Positions 21,241-32,434 of a DNA stretch of 64,000 nucleotides are shown piece by piece. Below the pieces are notes generated by a model, which did no database searches, was not told the origin of the DNA, and saw nothing but the letters and a program-made list of their open reading frames with translations. Each line of letters begins with the position of its first letter. Position 1 is the first letter of the stretch. Origin of the DNA: Leptidea sinapis (lineage: Eukaryota; Arthropoda; Insecta; Lepidoptera; Pieridae); contig NC_066286.1 of the NCBI RefSeq assembly GCF_905404315.1, positions 5,153,501-5,217,500 on the forward strand, in the 5' to 3' direction. Both the position numbers and the translations under genes were made by a program.

Positions 21241-21751
21241 GATTAACATGAAACATGGTGTATTGCAGCATGGAGGTGAAGAAATTCCAATAAAAGGCGG
21301 AACTTTTGGGAAAGTGTTGTGCTTACGAGACAATACTTTAAATCCGAGATCGCATACCCTTGTCCCGGTAGTCCTGCCAAGGGATGACGGAGGAAGACCT
21401 TGTAAATGCGCTATAATAGAAAAGGAGACATCGGAGACGACATGGATCCCAGCCAGGATTGTTGTGGGAAACTCCCAAATTGCGATGGTTCCCGTGTTTA
21501 ATCCTCATGAGGACAAGCAAATCATTAGGAAAGGAACAGTGATAGGAGATTGTGAGGAGATAGCTTGGTTAAGAAAGTGTGAAGAAGGGAGGAAAACCGT
21601 AGCTGCAAGCCAGGATGTGAACATACAGACACTTCTGGATGGCTGTAAGGATAATCTTACCAAGCTACAGTTAATAAAAGCGAAAATTTCCTGCTACGCT
21701 ACCCCGGGATGTTCTCGAAGAACGACGGGGACATCGGAAGAACTGGTTTAG
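21212..21751 (+). pseudogene. Protease-RT linker of pol
   Basis: The 179-codon frame starts inside the damaged protease end. It encodes a linker with L-N-P-R-S-H-T-L-V-P-V-V and V-F-N-P-H-E-D-K-Q-I-I-R-K-G-T, a region common between protease and reverse transcriptase in Ty3/gypsy elements. The frame is lost near 21690, where the RT N-terminus continues in the +1-numbered frame (21709-21930). Confidence 0.8.
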
Positions 21752-23282
21752 TGATCGACACAGGCGACACTGTTCCGATACGGAAAAGACCAAGACGTAT
21801 TCCGTTTGCACGTGAGCAAGAAGTGGAGTACATGATTCGGGATATGAAAGAAAATGGTGTGATAGAACCGTCATCGAGTCCATGGTGTTCTCCAGTGGTT
21901 CTGGTGAAGAAGAAGGATGGATCAACTTGATTTTGTGTAGACTATCAGCGTTTGAACGATGCAACTAAGAAAAACAGTTATCCATTGCCAAGAATCGATG
22001 GCACATTAGATTCACTTTGTGGCATGCCACGTCATGCCATTTCTCTACTCTTGATTTGAAAAGTGGCTACTGGCAAATCGATCTGGACCCTAAAGACAAG
22101 GAGAAGACGGCTTTTTCAACCGGAAAAGGGTTATGGCAGTTCAAAACAATGCCCTTCGGATTATGCAATGCTCCAGCTACTTTCGAAAGGTTGATTGAGC
22201 ATGTGCTGGCAGGTATGTTGGGAGAAACCTGCCTTGTATACTTGGATGACATAATCATTATGGGACAAAGTTTTGAAGATCATCTTAAGAAGCTCGAAAA
22301 CGTCTTCGCAAAACTGCAGGGTGCCAACTTTAAGTTGAGTCCAAAGAAATGTTCCTTCTTTCAACGTCAGGTGACTTACTTGGGGCACGTTATCTCGGAG
22401 CAAGGCGTTGCGACGGATCCTACCAAGATAAGTGCTGTCAAGGACTGGCCGACGCCGACAGAAAAGACACATGTGAGAGCATTTCTAGGACTATGCTCTT
22501 ATTATCGACGCTTTGTGAAAGGGTTTTCCGATGTTGCTAAGCCCTTACATCGACTGACGGAGGAGAAAAGAGCCTTTTCCTGGGATGAAGAATGTGAACA
22601 AGCTTTCTTAGAGTTGAAGAAAAGACTATGTGAATCACCTATCCTCGGATATCCTGACACAGAGGGAAGATTCATAGTGGATTCTGATGCTAGCAACACC
22701 GGAATCGGTGGAGTACTATCTCAGAACAGAGGAGATCAAGAAGTTGTAGTTGCATACTTTAGCAAATCTTTATCGAAGCCTGAGAGAAACTACTGTGTAA
22801 CTCGTAGGGAGTTACTGGCCGTGGTAAAGACATTACAACATTTCAAAAAGTACTTGTTGGGTCGCAAATTCCTCGTAAGGACTGATCATGCCGCCTTGAA
22901 GTGGTTACTAGAATTCAAGAATCCGGAAGGACAAGTGGCCAGATGGATTGAGCAACTTCAAGAGTATGACTTTGAAATCGAGCATCGAGGAGGAAAAAGT
23001 CATGGAAATGCAGATGCGTTATCTAGAAGACCTTGTCCGATGGAATGCAAACATTGCATTCGTCAGGAGGAGAAAGAGAATTTTATAATCCGGCTGATCA
23101 GAACAGATTCGATCGACGAGAACTGGAGCAACGATGCAATGAGGAGAGCTCAGGAAAATGATAAGGATCTTCAACCACTTTTACATTGGCTTGCAAGTGG
23201 ACCACTTAAACCAAAATGGTCTGAAGTGGCTAGCCACAGTACGGCTACTAAGAGTCTCTGGGCACAATGGAACAGTTGGTGA
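21709..23282 (+). pseudogene. pol: Reverse transcriptase and RNase H of pol, broken
   Basis: The first segment (21709-21930) holds the RT fingers, with I-E-P-S-S-S-P-W-C-S-P-V-V-L-V. It is stopped by TGA at 21928 where relatives have arginine, consistent with a CGA-to-TGA change. A frameshift near 22010-22040 leads into the long frame 22017-23282. There the palm carries Y-L-D-D (residues 75-78), followed by the thumb and connection. The RNase H starts at V-D-S-D-A-S (221-226), with acidic residues at about E265, D290 and D333. A last frameshift near 23260 separates it from integrase. The domains copy element RNA and remove the RNA strand. The catalytic residues themselves are intact. Confidence 0.92.
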
Positions 23283-24466
23283 TGCATGACGGGCTGCTCT
23301 GCCAGAAATGGGAAACCGCGCAAGGAAAGGATTGCCATCTGCAATTGGTCGTTCCCAGGGAGAAGGTGAACAAGATCCTGAGAGCTTATCACGATGGTTC
23401 TTCAGGTGGACATTTGAGAATAAGAAGAACTCTCATAAAAATTAAAGAACGATTTTACTGGTTGCATTGCCGTGATGATGTGGAAGACTGGTGCCGTAAA
23501 TGCAAGAGTTGTGCAGCTGTCAAAGGACCTCAGACCCGGAGCAGAGGAGCTATGAAATTGTATAATGTTGGGGCTCCGTGGGAGAGTGTAGCTCTGGACA
23601 TAGCCGGACCGTTTCCAGTCACCAAAGCTGGAAATCGTTACATAATGGTGGTGATGGATTATTTCACGAAGTGGCCGGAAGCATTTGCTCTACCGAATCA
23701 AGAAGCAGTTACCGTTGCGACGAAGCTGGTGAAAGAAGTTTTCTGCAGATTCGGTGTGCCTTTGGAGATGCACAGTGACCAAGGGCGGAACTTCGAGTCA
23801 CAAGGTTTTCAAGAAGTTTGCAAGATCTTGGGAATCCATAAGACCAGAACTACGCCATATCATCCACAATCGGACGGGATGGTGGAGAGGTTTAACCAAA
23901 CATTTGAGTGACATCTGGCAAAAGTAGTGGACAGTCATCAGGATAACTGGGATGAGTACATTCCACTGTTTCTTATGTGGTATAGAAGCGCAATACACGA
24001 GACGACGACGGTGACTCCTGCGTACGCCAATTTTGGAAGGGAATTTAAATTGCCAGCTGATTTACTCTCAGGCTGTCCACCGGATACTCCGAAATGTGTA
24101 ACAGAATATGTGGATGAGTTACGGAAAAAGATGGTTGACATCTACGAGGAAATTAGAACAACTGGGCTTAAGACAAGTGAACGGATGAGGACCCGCTACG
24201 ATCGAAGAGCTAATATTCCTAGTTATGAAGAGGGAACCCTGATTTGGTTACACAATCCTGTAAGGCGAAAGGGGAAGTCTCCGAAGCTCCAACCAAGTTG
24301 GGAGGGACCATACAAAGTAATCACAAGGATAAATGATGTGACTCTCAGGATCCAGCGTACCCCTCGAAGTCCCCCGAAAATCGTACATGTCGATCGGGTG
24401 GCTAAGTACTACGGAAGCAACGATGATCGGGACGATCAGGTCTTGGAAGGGGGCAGTGTTGCGTAG
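23267..24466 (+). pseudogene. Integrase of pol, interrupted by one stop
   Basis: The N-terminal zinc domain has H42 and H49 with C76-x2-C79. The catalytic core has D111 (A-L-D-I-A-G-P-F), D171 (H-S-D-Q-G-R-N-F) and E207 (D-G-M-V-E-R-F-N), which gives D,D(35)E spacing. TGA at 23909-23911 interrupts what is otherwise one frame to 24466. A CGA-to-TGA change is the simplest reading. The C-terminal part includes W-E-G-P-Y-K-V-I, the GPY/F-type module of Ty3/gypsy integrases, and ends over the polypurine tract. Integrase joins element cDNA to the host chromosome. Confidence 0.92.
24443..24456 (+). other. Polypurine tract
   Basis: TTGGAAGGGGGCAG immediately precedes TGTTGCG, the first bases of the 3' LTR. 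It would prime plus-strand DNA synthesis. Confidence 0.8.
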
Positions 24467-25008
24467 CAACGCTTTGAAGTATATGACGAGAGTTGTCAAA
24501 CTTCAAGACATTGTTAATTTCAACAGCTCCGTCAGCAATATTCGTAGCTCAGCGGAAAAGTTAGTCAGTTGTTTACCAGTGTATGAATTTTTTTGGGTTT
24601 TGTAAAGTTAATGGAAATTTTTAGTAAGTTCAGGATCAAATCGAACAGAAAAAAAGGCATGGAAAATGTGTAAGCAGGATAAAAATAGTTAAAAGAATTT
24701 TCTAGTACAATTTAAATTTAAAGATGGAATGGGGGAATCATTTTGAAAATGGAACAGATCCAGGGGTATATAAGCCGTACTAAGCGTGGCCTACGGCAGT
24801 TCTAGTTCTGACTCGAAAGTGTAAAGAAGAAGAAAAGAAGAAGTAGTGAAAAGTGGAAGTGTTCCAAGAAGAAGAAGATAGAAGAGACCTAGTGTTCGGT
24901 GCAGTGTGACGCGTTGAAGGTACTGCCGCCCACAAAAGGAAAGTGAACGCAAATAAAGACTCCTATAAGCGGAGTATTATTTCCAATCGCTGACCCACTC
25001 CCGTGTCA
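24457..25008 (+). repeat. 3' LTR, 552 bp
   Basis: It starts TGTTGCGTAGCAACG and ends CCCGTGTCA, so it has TG...CA ends. It contains a TATATAAG box (24767-24774) and AATAAA (24952-24957). Its right 297 bp matches the 5' LTR. Confidence 0.85.
24767..24774 (+). promoter_or_regulatory. LTR TATA box
   Basis: TATATAAG is in the same position in both LTRs (19342-19349 in the left one), with AATAAA 178-227 bp downstream. It is the likely U3 promoter. Confidence 0.6.
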
Positions 25009-25019
25009 ATATTAAATAA

Positions 25020-26005
25020 AATTATGTTTTTTGAGTTAACAAACATTAAATAAAATAACGAAATATACTGCTTGTCATGAATTATAAGCTCCGAACCCTA
25101 TAATTTGTTAGATTGCGGATCATACGAACATGAGACTGATATCATCTCAAGTGGCATAATCTGCCCAAAACAATGATAGTTTTATGACCTGAGTCATACT
25201 GTCATTTTGTTATGTTACGCTCTCACGTCCTAACTACTCAACAATAATCGTAAAACTTGTCAGAGGAGAGGACTTGTCAATAATTAATGTCATTGTTACA
25301 TTTTATTCTGCAATTTTAACAGTTCCCGGAAAAATCTGCGATACGACTTTAAAGCAGACGAAGTCGCGAGCAAAAGCTTATTTTAGAAATTAAAAGCATT
25401 CATTGCAAGTAACAATACATAAAAAGTTTGTTCAAATATTTGGTCGTTCATATTTGTTAATCATTTTGAGAATAAAAATACTACCTTTATAAAACTGACG
25501 CCAATATTGATCATAAGATTTAAATAACCAATGTTTAAGACAACAACAAAATAAGCTCGTTATGCGCGTTGTAAAGAAACAACCCCATCTCAAGTGGTTA
25601 TTTATTTCAGTGCCAGCGAAGCGCTTTACTGAGATGTAATAAGGTTTCTTTCAAAGGCATTGTATGCATAACCAATGAAGGCAAAATTAGGGCTAAACTA
25701 ATGTTGTTTTCACACCTAAGACGTTTTTGTTTGGTTTAAAGTACATTTTGGAGCGTTTTTTTACCAATTTAATAAACGCTGTCTTTAACAAAAGCAGAAT
25801 GAGACAATAATACAATTGAAATATCCAAGACCATGCTGATTCATCACGTCATATTCTATTCTAAAAAATTCAAATAAATTTATTAAAATCTAACAAGTCT
25901 AGTCAAAACACTAATTCGAAAATTTTGCCTCAGACACGGATTTGAAGAGAGTGGGCTCAAAAACTCAGGGTTCTAATTCAAAATAAAATAAGTTTGAATT
26001 TATTG
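25020..26005. other. No recognised feature
   Basis: AT-rich spacer. The stretch 25900-25980 may hold a worn family A tail (GCCTCAGACACGGATTTGAAGA), which is too diverged to call. Confidence 0.4.
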
Positions 26006-26010
26006 ACTAA

Positions 26011-26333
26011 CAGCCGTTCCCAATATACTATCTACAGATAGAGATAAATTACTACCTTCTGCTGTCAGTAATTAGCTGTCAATAATCTGAAGCTGTCCCA
26101 ATATACCCGATAAGTCATTCTTATCGCCTTATATTGGGACGCGTGAATTGTAATTTCCATACACACTTCTATCGCTAGCTAAGCTAGCTAGGTAAGCTAT
26201 ATGTCGTCCCATTGACAGACAGCGTGTACGAATAAGGTGAGTTACCGTCGATAAGTTTATTGGGACAGAAAAGTCAACGATAGTTAAGATTTTTATCGCA
26301 AGTAAGAGATAGACTGAATATTGGGAACGGCTG
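26011..26333. mobile_element. PIF/Harbinger-like MITE, family H, copy 1
   Basis: Perfect 16-bp inverted ends CAGCCGTTCCCAATAT enclose a non-coding body with CCTTATATTGGGACGCGTGA. TAA precedes and TTA follows. An internal AGCTAGCT expansion (about 26175-26195) is unique to this copy. Others are at 57696 and 62554. Confidence 0.85.
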
Positions 26334-26492
26334 TTAATCACCAGGGGGCTATCACTCCATTCCAGGTGTGGTATCATATTATGAAAGTCAATTATGCTGC
26401 AGTAACCTTACCTGCACAAACGTTTATAATAATTCAATTCTCGTTTTTACTATACCAGTCATGAGAACCTGTCATATAACTTTTACCTATTC

Positions 26493-27085
26493 AAATTTCA
26501 AATTCAAATCTTTTTATTCAAAATAGGATGTGACATCACTTATTGAAAGTCAAAAAACTACCACCCATTCCAAAATGAATGCCTCAGACCTGAGAAGAAT
26601 GGGCGCAACAAACTCAGCGGGCTTTTTTTCATCGAATAAATGTGTTTACAAAGTAATATTGTACAATTAAACTTATTATTGAATAGCCTGAGGGCGGTCA
26701 CTCCATTCCCAATCTGTGGTTAAGAAAGTCATTTATGTTATAGTAGCCTTTACCACACAAACGTTTTTCGACAAACAATTCTTTTGAATAACGTTATACT
26801 TTTGTTTTGAACATTTTCTGGGGTCTTGATGTAAAAGCATATACATCGCCCCACAAAAGACTTACTAACTCGACTTAGCCGAGTAGTAAGCATCATAAGT
26901 TTATGTCTGTTCCTGGTGTTAACATTATAGTTATGACAGTTTCTGGCAAATTCACTTATGTGCCTATGAACATACATAACATTATCAAGAATATATTTAA
27001 TTGAGAAGCAACAGTCAAGATGTTAATTTCTTTTAATTTTGCTCTCAATGATTCTTTAGGACCTAGGTTATAAAATTATTTCATT
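26493..27085 (-). mobile_element. LINE family A 3' end
   Basis: It carries the full set of A landmarks from the TTCAAATTCAAATC head through CTCGACTTAGCCGAGTAGTA to ATGATTCTTTAGGACCTAGG. Minus-strand peptide pieces such as Y-V-H-R-H-I-S-E-F-A-R-N-C are visible, but the frame is broken. Confidence 0.85.
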
Positions 27086-27089
27086 AAAA

Positions 27090-27900
27090 ATGCGAAAAGA
27101 AATAGATACATACATATTTGATTGAAAATATTTGTATTTGAGTTAAAAAGCAATCTTAATCCACATATACATACTACATATACTAAAATCTTAACATGCT
27201 ATTTGAAGTGATGTCTTAATATTTAAGATTTCTGTTATTTAAAACCTCTTCAGCTTTTGATTTAGACCATCACTTAAGGCAACCCTTGTGAATTTAAACG
27301 GCACGTTAACGGAGAATTGCTGCAGAACAAAATATCTGAAGTTGACGACCCTATAGCCAATCGAGCCTTATTGCGAGTCCAATCTTATCGCTTACTCGAT
27401 AGACTTGGATTGCGTTATACGAAAAATTAAGTTTTTATGATAACATAAATTATTTATATTAGGCAAGCTATCAACACCACCTTTGCCATCTTTTGCAACA
27501 CCAGAGTATACACAGATGCGGTGCCAGTATTTATATTTTTCATTGAGCATAAACTGTGTACTTTTAAATTCATTAATTAGTTTAGAATTTTCTTCTAAAA
27601 AAATACGAGTGGTAGCTAAAATGATACAAAGATATTATTTAAGTTTTAGAGTTTATGAGAGTTAAGAAATATTTAGACACTGCATAAAAAAAAACATATA
27701 TTTAATTTTTAAATAGCATCCTTCCAATATCCTTCTATATAATTCCATGATTCTTTTTAAATTCATTTATCATCAACGACAGGCTTATCTTTTTTCTTGC
27801 GTATTCTATAAAAGTTAAATAGTTAACAATTGAATACAAAATGAAATATTTTCTTCATTATGAAACTTTTGTTATTTTTTAAGCAATTTCTAAGTATGAT
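27090..27900. other. No recognised feature
   Basis: AT-rich. A 60-codon frame at 27483-27665 has no family signature. Confidence 0.4.
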
Positions 27901-27959
27901 GGACCTATTATATTATATAGCTTGTGTATGTTAAAACCAATGATGGAGTATTAATATGC

Positions 27960-28440
27960 TCTGACACAAAACACATACATAAAAATGTATAAGACAAAAA
28001 TTATATCATGCTAACTTATAAATGTATGACGAGTTATGTTAAGAAATATGAAAAAAAAAAACAAAATATGAGGAAACTAACCTACCTAAATAAGTTTTGT
28101 CTACCTAAATATAACAATGTATATGGTAAAAGAACCTGTAACTATGTATTACCTAGGATATTAAGTACATTACCTAATGATCTAATAAATATAAATCTGC
28201 AAAAGAAAAATTTCAAAGTAAAGCTAAAAAAATACTATCTAGAAGCTAATAACCAGGAATACCTATGATCTATATTTTTAATAATACTACTAAATGTTAT
28301 ATTAAGTCTTAAGTAATTAAAATAATTATTGTAATATGAACTTACCGCTCGCACATAAACCTTAGAGGTTTTGCGAGTATGTCTTTATTATTATATATAT
28401 TAAGATAATTTTGTTCATTGAAAAAATAAATAAAAATAAA
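27960..28440 (+). pseudogene. LINE C-terminal fragment with 3' tail
   Basis: The frame 28008-28268 (86 codons) ends in N-Y-V-L-P-R-I-L-S-T-L-P-N-D-L and F-K-V-K-L-K-K-Y-Y-L. This is the pattern of a non-LTR RT C-terminus, with conserved leucine-proline and lysine-rich end. An AT-rich UTR and an A-rich AATAAATAAAAATAAAATA tail follow at about 28422-28441. Codons are heavily A-biased, and the upstream RT body is unrecognisable. It is a short dead remnant. I am moderately sure of the LINE origin. Confidence 0.55.
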
Positions 28441-28739
28441 ATAGTGATTGTTGACTACAGATTATACAGAAGAAGTAAATAAAAACGGTCGATAAATATA
28501 TCCAAATAGTCCCAGATTCTCGCACTAAACTCGGTACACTTCAGATTTCGCTTTTTTTATATAGCTATTAGTATTTTTAAGTATTTAAAAAAAAAGTTTC
28601 CACCGATTTCTCTCACCACGGTGTCCCCGGTTCAATACTCGCCAGACATGTAGCAATGTAGTCTTGGTTTTTAAAAGTAATATATCTGTACACATTTGTG
28701 ACACCGGTTGGAAGTGAAAATAAAGGCCTTGCTTTTATA

Positions 28740-28865
28740 TCAGAAGTAAATAATATTACACAAATAAAATTTGAAAACAAAATTTTATGAACGTTGCGGG
28801 ACTCGAAAGCACGACCTCTCGCGTTTCGTGCGAGTGCTCTGCCAACTGAGCCTACAGTCTGACGT
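28740..28865 (-). mobile_element. tRNA-derived SINE head, family S2, inverted
   Basis: The reverse complement has GGCTCAGTTGGCAGAGCACT and a B-box-like part, then the tail ATAAAATTTTGTTTTCAAAT, which matches the copy at 14272. Confidence 0.7.
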
Positions 28866-28869
28866 ATTG

Positions 28870-29310
28870 TCACGACGACTTTAAAAACATAACAAGTTAT
28901 TTAAAATAATATTAGTTAATTCCTGATGATTGCTATAAATAATCAAAATTTAACCATTTGTTTTTATCTCTTGTTCCAAAATTGAACAATAATTCAAAGT
29001 GCTCGTTTAATTTTCATAATGAGTATGAATCTCGAAGCTCCATTTTCTTTTAGACAATACAAACACTCGAGTTTGTTCGGTCAGTGGAGGCATTCTATAA
29101 TTAAAGAGATCTTTACTGACCCGTTAAGAGTTAATGCTTGTAACAACGTTCAACAAGAGATGAAATGAACAAGTACTCGATGTGAAAAATACGAAACATT
29201 ATTGTGTACCGAGTCGCGGCTGTTTTAATTTCAGTTAAATATATGTAAATCGTGCATTTGGTTTTATGTTTATAAAAAAGTTTTCAGTAATAAATGCTAT
29301 TTAATTAATT
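28870..29310. other. No recognised feature
   Basis: AT-rich spacer. Confidence 0.4.
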
Positions 29311-29312
29311 AC

Positions 29313-29375
29313 TGTTTTTTATGGAAGTGGAGGTTAACGAGCATACGAGTCACCTAAGTGATCACGATGACCAGC
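29313..29375 (-). mobile_element. LINE family L1 extreme 3' end, remnant
   Basis: TTTTTTATGGAAGTGGAGG, CGAGCATACGAGTCACC and TAAGTGATCACGATG follow the L1 3' end order seen at 56735-56800. Confidence 0.6.
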
Positions 29376-29454
29376 GGCCCGCAAATTAGAAACAACCAAG
29401 CACACACATTGTTTTGATACCCGACGCGACGTTAGTCCTCGTCCTGTAATCGTT

Positions 29455-29560
29455 TTACTCCACTCACACTCACACACGGACTGACATACACCACATACAC
29501 AAGCACACACTCACTCCACATTCAAACACAAACACACACAAACATATAAACTTACTTACA
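29455..29560. repeat. CA-rich low-complexity tract
   Basis: A run of CACTCACACTCACACACGG-type sequence forms an imperfect CA microsatellite on this strand. Confidence 0.8.
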
Positions 29561-29705
29561 TACTTAATCTGGCCCTAAATACTGTTACAATTAAAAATAA
29601 ACAAAATAATTTATTTTGATATATAACTTGTCATTTTTATATAACTGTTCATTGAGTTTTGTAATTTTGGCGCCAATACATTGTACAATATTTAGCGATA
29701 TTAAA

Positions 29706-30072
29706 ATGGAGTGGGGTGATAAAGAGAACCGAATCGCTGTGATTGCATTACACAAAGTAGGTATGGAGCCGAACGAAATTTTTATCAACTTTCCCTACGC
29801 TTGGTATTAATAAGTAAAATGTTTGTTTAGCGGGCTATTAATAGGTACAATGAGACCTCCAATGTTTGTGACAGAAAAAGATCTGGCCGTCAATACAGTG
29901 TTCGTACGAAAAAAGTAGTCAAACCAGTAAGGGAAAGAATTCGAAGATATCCTGTCCGAAAGCAAAATCTTTATCTCCGGAGATGAATTAGCATCTAGAA
30001 CCATGTTGCGTATTTTAAAAGATGACTTAGGACTTGCAGCCTATAAGAGACATACTGGACATTTCTTAACAT
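29706..30072 (+). pseudogene. Tc1-like transposase N-terminus, decayed
   Basis: From the ATG at 29706 the frame reads N-R-I-A-V-I-A-L-H-K-V-G-M-E-P-N-E-I-F, the first helix-turn-helix of a Tc1/IS630-type transposase. A frameshift near 29790 moves coding into other frames, where R-K-R-S-G-R-P-type residues and P-V-R-K-Q-N-type residues can be picked out around 29875 and 29955. Coding returns to the first frame at 30003 with L-R-I-L-K-D-D-L-G-L-A-A-Y-K-R and T-G-H-F-L-T, the end of the second DNA-binding domain. The catalytic DDE part is absent, because LINE sequence follows from about 30085. The transposase would bind inverted ends and cut. This copy is dead. Confidence 0.7.
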
Positions 30073-30395
30073 ATGTATGTACCGGTGAGCTGACATCTTC
30101 TGAGCTCCTCAGTCTCGTAGGCTTTCACGTCCCAGCCAGGTCTCTCCGCTCACGCATTACTTTTGAGCTATCATCCCCAAGAACAAACATTGGGTTTCGC
30201 GCGCCATTACACAGAATGTGTAAATCTTACAACAATAGTTTTCTTGACATCGACATATTTTCGTACTCCCCTGCTGTGTTCAGACACAGTTTAGAATTAA
30301 AATTAAAATCGTTGTTATCGTTGCGCCAACTTCAAATCTTTTGTATCAATGCGCATAATCAAATTAGTTACTTCTGTGAATGTTTGCGTTTGTGA
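30003..30395 (+). CDS. Chimeric frame: transposase piece fused to LINE RT C-terminus
   Basis: One uninterrupted frame of 130 codons joins two unrelated sources. Residues 1-23 match the second DNA-binding part of a Tc1-like transposase. From about residue 28 on (E-L-L-S-L-V-G-F-H-V-P-A-R-S-L-R-S-R), the pattern is that of a LINE RT C-terminal domain, with R-T-N-I-G-F-R-A-P-L-H-R-M and D-I-F-S-Y-S-P-A-V-F-R-H-S-L-E. The frame closes with TGA at 30393-30395. The LINE probably inserted, 5'-truncated, into the transposase and happened to keep phase. Nothing shows that it is expressed. There is no promoter or splice evidence. Confidence 0.5.
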   Translation: MLRILKDDLGLAAYKRHTGHFLTYVCTGELTSSELLSLVGFHVPARSLRSRITFELSSPRTNIGFRAPLHRMCKSYNNSFLDIDIFSYSPAVFRHSLELKLKSLLSLRQLQIFCINAHNQISYFCECLRL

Positions 30396-30399
30396 CTGT

Positions 30400-31305
30400 A
30401 TACCTTTGATTTTTCTTTTTGTTATTATTGTATTTGTGAAACATGTGTTAGGACGCATCTATATTTAAAATCGAAACATCACTTAAGCGTTAAGCAAACT
30501 GAGCTCACAAAAAAAATTGTTTACGGATACGAAAATTTTTACGATTTAGCAACATTTTAACAAACAAATGACGCAGGTTTTTTTAATATAACAGGAATTT
30601 AACATAAACAGAATTGCCTCATGTTTTAGTGCAGACAAAATCATACTTGAATTAATTAATTTAATTATTATTAAGGCCCTGTATGTTTAAATAATCGTCG
30701 ATCCGAATCGTCTGGGGCAATTCTTTTAATTGGCCCACGTCTCGAAGGGGACCAGCTCGCTCTGAAAATTGTGATCGCTTTAAAGTTTTTCGATTTTCCA
30801 CTCCGCGATGTGTGCGCCTATTAAAACTTTAACGTCATCTATATAAAGATCAGATTCCCGTGACAAGTGGAATGCAAACTGGAATAGATTTTGCTGATTT
30901 GCATCGAGTATGCACGTAGTGACGATTTCGTTATATTCTATATCACGTACTTTTGACATTTATTGTGATTCATACATCTGTATTTCATGAAACTGACGGC
31001 TATTTCCTTGATATTTTCTATCAAATGCAAGAAAAACAGTTTATTTCAAGTTACCTGTTTTGTATTTGTACACAATCGTATTTTGTCTTGTCTGAAGCAT
31101 ATACAACAACAAGAAATGATATTCTAGAGTTATTTAAATTAAATTGTTGATAATAAAAGTGATTTTGAAGAGGAAGACAATCAAGCGTGTCACCTGATGT
31201 AGAGATCACGGAATCATGTCATTATTTTGGAAACAATCTCAGAAATTTGTTATTCGTTCAGATAATAATATATTACTTGATATACTTTATAGTAAGTAAA
31301 AAAAT
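30400..31305. other. LINE UTR then no recognised feature
   Basis: The first ~70 bp look like the 3' UTR of the LINE piece. The block 30670-30900 is less AT-rich and matches nothing else in the window. Confidence 0.35.
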
Positions 31306-31309
31306 TCAA

Positions 31310-31720
31310 AAATTTTAATTTTTGGGGTATAAAAATAGATGACGACCGATCCTCAGACCTACCAAATATACATTGCCATCTTGCAACCCTATTGCGGATC
31401 TGTGCATGAAACAGAATAATATAGAATATACAATAACAATTGTAGATCGTAGACAGGTGAAAATTTTAAGTTGTATGTATTTTTAATGCTGAATCATAAT
31501 AAAATAAATAAATAAAAATTGTCAAAAAAATATTTATAGGTGGGGGTGACCCTTATCATTTAGGGGTATGAAAAATAAATGTGGGCCGATTCTCAGACCT
31601 ACCCGATATACACACAAATTATCAAACAAATTGGTTTAGCCGTTTCGGAGGAGTTTGGAAACAAATACCTGGACATGAGAATTTTATATATAATACTATA
31701 AAAAAAACTGTAAGATGTCG
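31310..31720 (+). mobile_element. Degraded non-autonomous repeat with duplicated segment
   Basis: The block CGATCCTCAGACCTACCAAA (about 31349) recurs as CGATTCTCAGACCTACCCGA (about 31590), each preceded by a GGGGTAT(A/G)AAAA motif. The end AGCCGTTTCGGAGGAGTTTG and GAGAATTTTATATATAAT is a common lepidopteran repeat terminus. Superfamily uncertain. Confidence 0.5.
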
Positions 31721-31724
31721 TCCG

Positions 31725-32430
31725 TCTGCCACGACCCTCACATATTATATTCTCACTCTTCTTCTATTCGCGTCAACCCTTAGTATAAATTCTATTCTCC
31801 TTTATACTCTTTTACTATGATCATCTTATGTTGGATCACAGTGTTTGCAGCAGAACCTTATTAGGGTAAGAAGAAAGTGTACATCTTATTGATAATTTAT
31901 TATATATTATATATTTTAGCATATATTTATTCAATATTCGTGGCATATTTAATACAATTCGGTTTGGCTCTTGTTTTCAGCAGAGCGCCACCTAGTTATT
32001 ATTGCAAGAACCACTTGTTTGTGTTGCTGACCTTATTTATAAGGCTATAGCTTTACACACCACTGCTACGATATTTTTTGGATGGAAAAATTAAAGTTAT
32101 GGTTTTCGCCGAACAGGCTATTTAAATATACGTAATCAAGTTAAATTTAGATATAGTAGCTACATTGTCAAAGCCGTGATATTACAATTTAACTAGTGAT
32201 ACTATATTTTATTCTTTTTAATCGTTTATTCCAGCCTTTACTAATTTCATAAGTACAGTCTGCCAAATTACTTAAGTAGTTTGTCGGCAGCAGCTCTCGT
32301 GGAAAGATAATACTACTTACAATAATACTAAATCTACAGTATTAACCTAAAACTACTATTAAACCTAGATTATACCTACTATAAAACGGTAGATTTTCAA
32401 TCGACTTCATTTTCTTTCATTTCTTATAAT
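31725..32430. other. No recognised feature
   Basis: AT-rich spacer. Confidence 0.4.
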
Positions 32431-32434
32431 TTAA

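Larger units (their letters stand above)
19289..25008 (+). mobile_element. Ty3/gypsy-type LTR retrotransposon, decayed
   Basis: The order is LTR, tRNA primer site, gag, protease, RT, RNase H, integrase, polypurine tract, LTR. No env-like frame lies between integrase and the 3' LTR. Protein order and the D,D(35)E integrase place it in the Ty3/gypsy (Metaviridae-type) group. Coding is split by at least two TGA stops, one TAG stop and several frameshifts, so it is not autonomous. The shared LTR parts differ at roughly seven sites over about 290 bp by my reading, which suggests a fairly recent insertion. Confidence 0.93.

Noticed and set aside
24457..24715. Reading the unmatched segment as 3' UTR, with a ~297-bp LTR that starts at 24712
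   Set aside because: The polypurine tract directly precedes TGTTGCG at 24457, and the shorter LTR would lack a TG start and a purine tract. It remains possible because of the flanking ATATTAAAT.
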